Origin: Paralcaligenes sp039935015
Lineage (GTDB): Bacteria > Pseudomonadota > Gammaproteobacteria > Burkholderiales > Burkholderiaceae_B
DNA: 11,162 nt
NCBI GenBank assembly: GCA_039935015.1
Contig: JBDTLC010000045.1
Coordinates: forward strand, 1-11,162
Direction of reading: 5' to 3'
The notes beneath the pieces were generated by a model, which worked only from the letters and a program-made list of their open reading frames with translations, had not been told where the DNA came from and ran no database searches. Of the stretch, positions 5,617 to 11,162 are shown piece by piece. Position 1 is the first letter of the stretch. The number at the start of each line of letters is the position of its first letter. The position numbers and the translations under genes were made by a program.

Positions 5617-7122
5617 ATGGAATTACTTGATCACCTCATTTTGGGCTTCTCGGTGGCGTTGACACTGGAAAACATCCTCTACTGTCTGCTCGGCTGTCTG
5701 CTGGGTACATTGATCGGCGTGCTGCCAGGCATAGGCCCAGTACCCACCATCGCCATGCTTTTGCCGATCACTTATGTCTTACCGCCCGTAGCGGGCCTTA
5801 TCATGCTCGCCGGCATTTACTACGGTGCCCAATACGGTGGGTCCACAACCGCTATTCTGGTTGCTTTGCCAGGCGAGACCTCTGCTGTGGTCACCGTACT
5901 CGACGGCCACCAGATGGCGCGTAACGGCCGTGCGGGTGCCGCATTGGCTATTGCGGCCATAGGGTCGTTTTTTGCCGGGTGCTTTGCCACAGTTTTACTG
6001 GCCGGGTTTGCGCCTCCGCTGGCTGAGGTAGCGTTCAAATTCGGGCCAGCCGAATACTTTTCACTGATGGTACTAGGTTTGATCGGCGCAGTCGTTCTGG
6101 CATCCGGGTCGCTACCCAAAGCCATTTGCATGATTCTGCTTGGCCTGCTGCTGGGGATGATTGGCACCGATGTCAATTCGGGCGTCGCTCGATTCGATTT
6201 CGGTATTCCAGAGCTGCAAGACGGGATCGATTTCGCCGTAGTCGCTATGGGAGTGTTCGGTTTTGCCGAGATCATGACCAACCTCGAATTGAAAGACCAA
6301 AGGGTTGATATCACCGGAAAAATCGGATCGCTCTATCCCAACAAGCAGGAATTCAAGGAGTCAGCTCCGGCCTGCGTACGCGGTACGCTGCTGGGGTCTG
6401 CGTTGGGGATACTCCCAGGCGGCGGCGCCGTGCTTTCGTCTTTTGCCTCATATACACTTGAGAAAAAGATATCCAAAAATCCCGAGCGCTTCGGCAAGGG
6501 TCACCCGGCAGGCTTGGCAGGCCCCGAATCGGCCAACAACGCAGCCGCGCAAACCTCGTTCATCCCCTTGCTTACGCTTGGAATTCCGGGCAACGCCGTC
6601 ACAGCGCTCATGCTTGGAGCCATGACGATTCACAATATTCAGCCGGGCCCGCAGGTCATGACCAGCCACCCCGATCTATTCTGGGGCCTGATTGCGTCGA
6701 TGTGGGTCGGAAACCTGATGCTGGTCGTGCTCAACCTGCCCTTGATAGGCATCTGGGTAAAACTGCTGCAAGTCCCGTATCGGATACTCTTTCCAGCCAT
6801 TCTGGTGTTTTGCACGGTAGGCGTCTATTCACTGAACTACAACGTCTTCGATATCTGGATGACGGCCGCCTTTGGCCTGATCGGCTATATCTGGTCCAAG
6901 CTCAAATGCGAAGGCGCGCCATTGTTGCTGGGTCTGGTGCTGGGGCCGATGATGGAAGAAAACTTTCGCCGCGCCCTGCTTTTGGCCCGCGGTGATTTCT
7001 CCACGTTCATCACCCGACCACTGTCCATGTCGCTGCTGGTGGCGGCAACCCTTCTGGTGATTATTGTGGCACTACCTTCGATCCGCAAGAAACGCCAAGA
7101 TACTTTCGTAGAAGAAATATAG
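5617..7122 (+). CDS. tctA: Tripartite tricarboxylate transporter large membrane subunit TctA
   Basis: The 501-residue polytopic inner-membrane protein is the transport channel of the TTT family. The expected TctA signatures are intact: GVLPGIGPVPTIAMLLP (34-50), YYGAQYGGSTTAIL (68-81), PGGGA (267-271), GPESANNAA (302-310) and LGIPGNAVTALML (321-333). The two halves, each with a PGxG-type loop, form the internal repeat typical of the family. The length is normal (about 500). AAAGGA at the tctB stop supplies the ribosome binding site. The substrate cannot be read from sequence: citrate, tricarballylate and other di- and tricarboxylates are all known for the family. Confidence 0.96.
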   Translation: MELLDHLILGFSVALTLENILYCLLGCLLGTLIGVLPGIGPVPTIAMLLPITYVLPPVAGLIMLAGIYYGAQYGGSTTAILVALPGETSAVVTVLDGHQMARNGRAGAALAIAAIGSFFAGCFATVLLAGFAPPLAEVAFKFGPAEYFSLMVLGLIGAVVLASGSLPKAICMILLGLLLGMIGTDVNSGVARFDFGIPELQDGIDFAVVAMGVFGFAEIMTNLELKDQRVDITGKIGSLYPNKQEFKESAPACVRGTLLGSALGILPGGGAVLSSFASYTLEKKISKNPERFGKGHPAGLAGPESANNAAAQTSFIPLLTLGIPGNAVTALMLGAMTIHNIQPGPQVMTSHPDLFWGLIASMWVGNLMLVVLNLPLIGIWVKLLQVPYRILFPAILVFCTVGVYSLNYNVFDIWMTAAFGLIGYIWSKLKCEGAPLLLGLVLGPMMEENFRRALLLARGDFSTFITRPLSMSLLVAATLLVIIVALPSIRKKRQDTFVEEI

Positions 7123-7140
7123 CGCACGCAGCCACTGCCC

Positions 7141-7167
7141 GAATGGCACCTATAAAAGGTGCCATTC
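7141..7167. repeat. Perfect hairpin after tctA
   Basis: GAATGGCACCT and AGGTGCCATTC are perfectly complementary (11 bp) around ATAAA, 18 bp beyond the tctA stop. No T-tract follows on either strand, so it is not a standard intrinsic terminator. It could protect the 3' end of the tctBA transcript or be a Rho-dependent or REP-like element. The word AATGGCACC recurs at 7216-7224. Confidence 0.7.
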
Positions 7168-7338
7168 CATAAGCTTGGGCGGCCAAGCCGGACCCTTCAT
7201 AAGCCGGGGTTGGATAATGGCACCCACAAAAGGGTTACGCTACAAACATTGACAAGCAAGATGGCAATGCAAAGGCCACTAGGGTAATGAGCGATTGAGG
7301 TAATCTTATGCCTTATTCATCTGCTTTCCCTAAGATTT

Positions 7339-7443
7339 ATTCCATTTCTAAATCAATCATGTGTTGGCTTCGCATGCCCTACTACCGCTACAGGTACTGT
7401 CTACGCTTCGCCCTCTCGTTCACCATTGATTTAGAAATGGAAT
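7339..7443. repeat. Perfect 19-bp inverted repeat with 67-bp spacer
   Basis: ATTCCATTTCTAAATCAAT at 7339-7357 is the exact reverse complement of 7425-7443. The arms are AT-rich; the 67-bp spacer is of ordinary composition and contains two CTTCGC words. The right arm ends 27 bp before the dehydrogenase ATG and 15 bp before its ribosome binding site. No target-site duplication is visible at the outer ends. It may be a structured leader RNA, a pair of operators, or the remnant of a small mobile element. Confidence 0.85.
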
Positions 7444-7470
7444 TACTCACCCGTTCATGGAGAAAATGCA

Positions 7471-8379
7471 ATGCCCTCGATCAACGTTAAATCCTACAAA
7501 CCGGCAGCGGCTACAAAAGTCGCCTTTATTGGGCTGGGAGTCATGGGTTTTCCCATGGCCGGACATCTTAGCCGCGCGGGCCACCAGGTTACGGTCTACA
7601 ACCGCACAGGCAGCCGAGCCGACGCCTGGACCAAAGAATTTGGTGGCCATGGGGCCAAGACACCCAAAGAAGCGGCACAAGGCGCCGACATCGTATTTTG
7701 CTGCGTGGGCAATGACGACGACGTGCGCAGCGTTGTTCTGGGAGAGCATGGCGCCTTTGCCGGTATGAAGAAGGGCGCTATTTTCGTCGACCACACCACG
7801 GCTTCAGCCGAGGTAGCACGCGAGCTATACCAAATCGCGCACAAGCACGGTATGGGCTTCGTCGACGCACCAGTGTCAGGCGGGCAAGCAGGCGCAGTCA
7901 ATGGCGTGCTGACTGTCATGTGCGGCGGCGACTCGGCCATTTTCGACACCATACAACCCATCGCCTATACCTATGCGCAGGCGGTAACTTTATTGGGCGG
8001 TTCGGGGTCTGGCCAACTTTGCAAAATGGTGAATCAAATTTGCATTGCCGGGTTGGTGCAGGGCTTATCGGAGGCCATTGCCTTTGGCCAAGCGGCGAAA
8101 CTGGACATGCACAAAGCGTTGAAAGTGGTCAGTAAAGGCGCCGCTCAAAGTTGGCAAATGGAAAATCGAGGCGCGACCATGGTTGACGGCAAATTTGATT
8201 TCGGCTTTGCCGTCGATTGGATGCGTAAAGACCTGGGCCTGGTTCTTAGCGAAGCCAAACACAATGGCGCACGCGTACCTGTCACGGCCTTGGTGGATCA
8301 GTTTTACGCCGATGTGCAGCAAATGGGCGGTAACCGATGGGATACCTCCAGCTTGATCAAGCGCCTGCGCAATAACTAA
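7471..8379 (+). CDS. NAD(P)-dependent beta-hydroxyacid dehydrogenase (tartronate-semialdehyde reductase / HIBADH superfamily)
   Basis: The 302-residue cytosolic oxidoreductase has a Rossmann N-terminus with FIGLGVMGFPMAGHL (GxGxxG at 21-26), the substrate-binding block DAPVSGGQAGAVNG (132-145), and GSGQLCKMVNQI with the catalytic lysine Lys185. KDLGLVL (253-259) lies in the C-terminal helical domain. These are the four signatures of the family that includes 2-hydroxy-3-oxopropionate reductase (GarR/GlxR) and 3-hydroxyisobutyrate dehydrogenase. The exact substrate is not predictable. Asn44-Arg45 after the second beta strand (VYNRT) favours NADP over NAD, tentatively. GGAG at 7459-7462 with an 8 nt spacer supports ATG 7471. 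About 14 residues precede the Rossmann strand, a slightly long N-terminus. Its position after tctBA suggests, but does not prove, that it handles the imported compound or a product of it. Confidence 0.92.
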   Translation: MPSINVKSYKPAAATKVAFIGLGVMGFPMAGHLSRAGHQVTVYNRTGSRADAWTKEFGGHGAKTPKEAAQGADIVFCCVGNDDDVRSVVLGEHGAFAGMKKGAIFVDHTTASAEVARELYQIAHKHGMGFVDAPVSGGQAGAVNGVLTVMCGGDSAIFDTIQPIAYTYAQAVTLLGGSGSGQLCKMVNQICIAGLVQGLSEAIAFGQAAKLDMHKALKVVSKGAAQSWQMENRGATMVDGKFDFGFAVDWMRKDLGLVLSEAKHNGARVPVTALVDQFYADVQQMGGNRWDTSSLIKRLRNN

Positions 8380-8414
8380 ATTCATAGAATCCAAATCGAT
8401 TGGAGGCTGATTGA

Positions 8415-8490
8415 GATGGCAGCCACGAGGGCTGTCACTACATGAGCGATAGGTGCGTTTTTGTAGTGGCAACCCCTGGTGGCTGCCATC
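8415..8490. repeat. Long imperfect palindrome between convergent genes
   Basis: The outer 12 bp (GATGGCAGCCAC, 8415-8426, with 8479-8490) pair perfectly. Continuing inward, about 26 of 28 positions of the left arm (to 8442) pair with 8462-8490, with two mismatches and one bulged A, around a 19-nt loop. It lies 35 bp after the dehydrogenase stop and 62 bp after the end of the kinase gene, so it may act as a bidirectional transcription end. The arm is much longer than in normal intrinsic terminators, and only a short TTTT follows (8495-8498). A REP- or MITE-like element is an alternative. Confidence 0.75.
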
Positions 8491-8552
8491 CGCGTTTTAA
8501 AATTACCGTTTCGGTTATCAACCATTCGGGCAAATACAAGGGCTGGCTCAGT

Positions 8553-10049
8553 TCAGGCCTTGTACAAGGGAATTCTCAGTACTGCGCGCAAGCCTACGCC
8601 GTGCTGCGCATTGGGTTCGCCATCTTCAAGCGTCACCGTGCCGCCGTTGCGCAGAGCATAGGCAAGTGAAATGGCTAAACCCAAGCCAGAACCCGAGCCT
8701 CTCGCGCTTTGGCGTTGCAGACCACCCCGATCGAAGCGCATAAATACGCTGACGCGCAACAATGGGTCGAGCCCGGGACCATCATCCGACACCGAAAGCC
8801 ACGCCCATTCTTCATCTGTTCCAGCGGCCACCGTAATAGTGCAGCCCGGTCCTGCATGATTGATGGCGTTGTGAACCAGGTTGGACACAGCTTCGTGAAC
8901 CTCGGCTTCGTTACCCAGCGCCCAGCAATCTGACGGCAAATTTACACCAGAGCGCCCGGACGATGCCTCGCAGCCCAAATCCTGTCCCTGCTCGCGCGCC
9001 AAAGGCAGATATTGCAAGACCACATCCTTGGCCAGTGCGTCCAGATCAATTTTTTGCAGATGCTTCTCGCCTGGCTGGCTAGCGTGGGCCAGGGCAAGCA
9101 ACTGTTCAGTCAGCCTTGTCGTGCGACCCAATTGGGTGACGATGGCCGCCAGCGATTCACGCATCCTCGCGCCGTCGGGCTCACGCTGAGCATACTGCGC
9201 CTGCGTGAGCATAATGGCCAACGGCGTACGCAACTGGTGCGAGGCATCGGCCAGAAATTGCTCCTGCTTGTCAAGCACTCTACGATATAAGTCAATATGG
9301 TGATTCACCGCATTGACAAGCGGCACCACTTCGTGCGGAACATGCTGAGTGTCCAGCGGTAGCAAATTATCAACCTTACGAGCTCTCACTTCGTGGCGCA
9401 GGCGCTTGAGCGGCCGCAAGGCCCACACCACGCTGAACCACACCAGCAAAACCATTATCAGCAGCATCCGGCCGTCGCGAAACAACGCGGCAATTCCAGC
9501 CTCGTGCTCGGTGCGCAGGCGCTCTCCCATGCTTTCGCCCACCAACACCATAATCTGTCTGTGCTCGCCTCGGTAATGCAGATCGCGCCACAGGGCCAGC
9601 ATGCGTACCGAATCCCCTCGAAACACGGCATCGTAAAAAACCGGCGAACCCTCATGCTGGGCCAAATGAGCCGGGCGCGGCAAGCCGCTCATACCCAGCA
9701 AGGTTTTACCTTCGAACTGCCGCGCATCGATCCCCGCAAGTCTAGGCAGGCTGGGAGTCACCTCCTCGACCCGAAAATATTTTCGACTTCCTGCGCGCGA
9801 CTCCAACATGACCTGCGCGTAAAACGGCGGATCAATGCGCAAAGACCCATCAGAGCTGAATTCGACGCTAGTTTCGAGCACCTTGGCAGGCTCGAGCAAT
9901 GCACTGTCGTAGACCTGCTCGGTGATGTCGGTCAACGACTGATAATCTTTCCAGCTATCGACCAACAGCAGCGTCACAGCACCGGGCATTAAAAGCGCCA
10001 ACAACCAGAACCGGATTCCTCCCAACGCAGGACGCTTTATCCGCGCCAT
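8553..10049 (-). CDS. tctE: Membrane sensor histidine kinase, TctE type
   Basis: The 498-residue inner-membrane kinase has transmembrane helices at about 12-31 and 193-211. Between them is a periplasmic 2CSK_N-type sensor domain (SLRIDPPFYAQVMLES, KYFRVEEVTPSLPRLAGID, GSPVFYDAVFRGDSVRMLAL), the arrangement of TctE. The cytoplasmic part carries a HAMP-like linker, the H-box FLADASHQLRTPLA with phospho-accepting His271, the N-box HEAVSNLVHNAINHA, the G1 box SDDGPGLDP, an F-box (FMRFDRGG) and the G2 box GSGSGLGLAIS. All catalytic motifs are intact. TctE-type kinases sense citrate or related carboxylates outside the cell. The ATG at 10049 is 3 bp after the regulator stop, so the pair is translated together. 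The symbol reflects family membership; the ligand is inferred. Confidence 0.9.
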   Translation of the reverse strand: MARIKRPALGGIRFWLLALLMPGAVTLLLVDSWKDYQSLTDITEQVYDSALLEPAKVLETSVEFSSDGSLRIDPPFYAQVMLESRAGSRKYFRVEEVTPSLPRLAGIDARQFEGKTLLGMSGLPRPAHLAQHEGSPVFYDAVFRGDSVRMLALWRDLHYRGEHRQIMVLVGESMGERLRTEHEAGIAALFRDGRMLLIMVLLVWFSVVWALRPLKRLRHEVRARKVDNLLPLDTQHVPHEVVPLVNAVNHHIDLYRRVLDKQEQFLADASHQLRTPLAIMLTQAQYAQREPDGARMRESLAAIVTQLGRTTRLTEQLLALAHASQPGEKHLQKIDLDALAKDVVLQYLPLAREQGQDLGCEASSGRSGVNLPSDCWALGNEAEVHEAVSNLVHNAINHAGPGCTITVAAGTDEEWAWLSVSDDGPGLDPLLRVSVFMRFDRGGLQRQSARGSGSGLGLAISLAYALRNGGTVTLEDGEPNAQHGVGLRAVLRIPLYKA

Positions 10050-10052
10050 GAA

Positions 10053-10730
10053 TTACAGGCCACCCGAGACGCTCTCAAGCATATAACCCAGCCCGCGCAC
10101 CGTAACAACGTGCACATCGCTGCCCACCAGTTTCTTGCGCAGACGGTGCAACACCACTTCGATAGCGTCGGGACTTGAATCGGTATCATGCTCGAACACA
10201 TTGGAGAACAACTGATTTTTATCAACAGGCACACCCATGCGCAGCAGCAAGACCCCAAGGGCCGCATGTTCGCGCGGAGTCAAATGCAAAATTACACCGT
10301 CGAGCGAAAAAGAGCGGCTCTCATTATCGTATTCCAGAGCTCCGCAGCGCAACCGCCCGGCGAGGTGGCCGCGACTGCGGCGCACCAGTGCGGTCAGCCG
10401 CGCCTCAAGCTCTTCCAGAGCAAAAGGTTTAGTTAAAAAATCGTCAGCCCCCAGATTGAGACCCCGCACCCTGTCTTGCAAAGCCCCTTGCGCGGTCAGG
10501 ATCAGCACCGGGGTAATGTCGCCACGCGCGCGCATCTCACGCAACAGTACGAGCCCGTGTTTATCCGGCAAGCGCAGATCCATGACCACCGCGTCGTAAT
10601 CGGCCTGCCCGAGTTTCTCCTCGGCCGTGGCCGCGTCGCCAGCATGGTCGGGTACGAAACCGCTTTGCGCCAGCGCTCGCTTGAGCCAGGCTGCCATTTC
10701 GTGTTCGTCCTCAACCAGCAGTATGCGCAT
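10053..10730 (-). CDS. tctD: OmpR-family response regulator, TctD type
   Basis: The 225-residue regulator has a receiver domain (MRILLVEDEHEMAAWLKRAL at the start; acidic pair Glu8-Asp9, phospho-acceptor Asp51 in VVMDLRLPDKHG, Thr79 in LILTA, Lys101 in FLTKPF). The C-terminal winged helix (about 130-222) contains LTPREHAALGVLLLR and DAIEVVLHRLRKKL, with the final hairpin VTVRGLGYML. ATG 10730 is chosen because the receiver domain begins exactly there; upstream codons encode no recognisable domain. This start overlaps the 3' end of rppH by 20 bp. With the adjacent kinase it should control carboxylate uptake, most simply tctBA. Confidence 0.9.
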   Translation of the reverse strand: MRILLVEDEHEMAAWLKRALAQSGFVPDHAGDAATAEEKLGQADYDAVVMDLRLPDKHGLVLLREMRARGDITPVLILTAQGALQDRVRGLNLGADDFLTKPFALEELEARLTALVRRSRGHLAGRLRCGALEYDNESRSFSLDGVILHLTPREHAALGVLLLRMGVPVDKNQLFSNVFEHDTDSSPDAIEVVLHRLRKKLVGSDVHVVTVRGLGYMLESVSGGL

Positions 10731-11162
10731 GGTGATCGATACGATCCCGCTGGCGCTGACCTTGCGCGCGCTGACGCAAGTAGCGGGTTTCCTGACCATG
10801 CCTGAACAGGATCAGAGCCAGCTCTTGCAACGCCTGCGTATAGACTTCGCGTTTGAATTCGATAACCGCTTCCAGCGGCACCCAGAACTCGCTCCAACGC
10901 CACGCGTCGAACTCGGGGTGCAGGGTCGCGCGCAAACACACATCGTTGTCGCGCCCGACCATCCTCAGCAAAAACCAGATCTGTTTTTGCCCCTTATAGT
11001 GACCACGCGAATCACGCCGAATAAAATTGCTCGGCACGTTATAACGCAGCCAATCACGCGTACGCCCTAATATCCGAACATGCTCGGGCCGTAGGCCCAC
11101 TTCCTCGTGGAGCTCTCGATACATGGCCTGGACCGGAGTCTCGCCATAATTGATGCCGCCTT
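10711..11162 (-). CDS. rppH: RNA pyrophosphohydrolase (Nudix), N-terminus beyond window
   Basis: RppH removes pyrophosphate from the 5' end of transcripts, starting 5'-end-dependent mRNA decay by RNase E. The window holds the C-terminal 150 or so residues. It opens inside the Nudix box: GGINYGETPVQA followed by MYRELHEEVGL fits Gx5Ex7REUxEExGU. The downstream blocks DWLRYNVPSNFIRR, GHYKGQKQIWFLLR and HPEFDAWRWSEFWVPLEAVIEFKREVY are characteristic of bacterial RppH. The in-frame ATG at 11124 lies within the Nudix box and is not the true start. The last 25 residues (Arg/Gln/His-rich, ending HHAHTAG) form a low-complexity tail. The stop lies inside the response-regulator gene, 20 bp past its ATG. 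Confidence 0.93.
   Translation of the reverse strand, partial: GGINYGETPVQAMYRELHEEVGLRPEHVRILGRTRDWLRYNVPSNFIRRDSRGHYKGQKQIWFLLRMVGRDNDVCLRATLHPEFDAWRWSEFWVPLEAVIEFKREVYTQALQELALILFRHGQETRYLRQRAQGQRQRDRIDHHAHTAG

Larger units (their letters stand above)
7123..7470. other. Gene-free, hairpin-rich region between tctA and the dehydrogenase
   Basis: This 348 bp holds no convincing gene. From left to right it contains a perfect hairpin just after tctA (7141-7167), a second short hairpin GCTTGG/CCAAGC (7173-7188), a third copy of the ATGGCACC word (7216-7224), ACCCTT/AAGGGT arms (7192-7197 with 7230-7235), and a perfect TTGACA (7249-7254) with no good -10 box at the right distance. Last comes a perfect 19-bp inverted repeat (7339-7443). 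A 60-codon open frame from 7308 spans the inverted repeat and runs into the dehydrogenase; it is judged non-coding. The dehydrogenase promoter should lie here. Confidence 0.6.

Noticed and set aside
7249..7254. Perfect TTGACA as a -35 box for the dehydrogenase
   Set aside because: Bases 16-18 downstream (around 7271-7278) do not resemble TATAAT, so no promoter is claimed.
7308..7490. 60-codon open frame with a GAGG ahead of its ATG
   Set aside because: It spans the perfect inverted repeat, overlaps the start of the well-supported dehydrogenase in another frame, and its product has no recognisable family or sensible composition.
8496..8520. Weak hairpin ACCG/CGGT as terminator of the kinase gene (- strand)
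   Set aside because: Only a 4-bp stem followed by AATTTTAAAA; too weak next to the large palindrome at 8415-8490.
8558..8569. Perfect 12-bp palindrome CCTTGTACAAGG
   Set aside because: It lies in the last codons of the kinase gene, where Pro-Leu-Tyr-Lys-Ala coding explains it; no T-tract or second copy supports a regulatory role.
9393..9992. 199-codon open frame opposite the sensor kinase gene
   Set aside because: It is an antisense shadow of a complete histidine kinase, with no protein family match that I recognise.
1..11162. CRISPR arrays, tRNA, rRNA, insertion sequences, integrase or phage genes
   Set aside because: No regularly spaced repeats, cloverleaf-like sequences, transposase motifs or phage proteins were seen on either strand.

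Overview
The window looks like chromosomal DNA of a betaproteobacterium, most likely Alcaligenaceae (Bordetella, Pusillimonas or Achromobacter relatives). This is inferred from protein character, from RppH and Lgt sequences of betaproteobacterial type, and from a tripartite tricarboxylate (TctA/TctB) transporter with a TctDE-like two-component system. No phage, insertion sequence, CRISPR array, tRNA or rRNA was seen. Coding density is high and base composition fairly even, so it reads as core genome plus one catabolic/transport module.

Layout. (1) Positions 1-1711: a truncated Lrp/AsnC regulator (- strand) diverges from hppD, the 4-hydroxyphenylpyruvate dioxygenase of tyrosine breakdown. (2) 1768-3066: a small periplasmic class I cytochrome c (- strand, convergent with hppD) diverges from lgt, the prolipoprotein diacylglyceryl transferase. 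(3) 3017-4758, all - strand, in transcription order: a ZapB-like coiled-coil protein, zapA, 6S RNA (ssrS), an intrinsic terminator, and an exported SIMPL/DUF541 protein whose 3' end overlaps the 3' end of lgt by 50 bp. (4) 4759-5142: a 384 bp gene-free region with direct repeats. (5) 5143-7122: tctB-tctA, the membrane part of a tripartite tricarboxylate transporter, with no tctC (periplasmic receptor) beside it. (6) 7123-7470: a 348 bp gene-free region rich in hairpins, including a perfect 19-bp inverted repeat. (7) 7471-8379: a beta-hydroxyacid dehydrogenase of the tartronate-semialdehyde reductase/HIBADH superfamily. (8) 8380-8552: a long imperfect palindrome between convergent genes. (9) 8553-11162, - strand: an rppH-tctD-tctE gene string. 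rppH is cut by the window end and overlaps the response regulator by 20 bp; the regulator's stop and the kinase start are 3 bp apart.

How they may work together (inference). The 2CSK_N-type sensor kinase and OmpR-type regulator probably sense an external carboxylate and switch on tctBA. The imported acid may then be handled by the dehydrogenase. The receptor for TctAB would have to be encoded elsewhere, which is common in genera with many Bug-type receptors. The ZapB-like/ZapA/6S group links FtsZ-ring assembly with stationary-phase control of RNA polymerase, in an order that parallels zapA-ssrS of E. coli.

The items most worth a second look are the terminator abutting the SIMPL ribosome binding site, the two large inverted repeats flanking the dehydrogenase, the direct repeats upstream of tctB, and the receptor-less transporter. 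I found no clear sign of a wholly new enzymatic or defence system.
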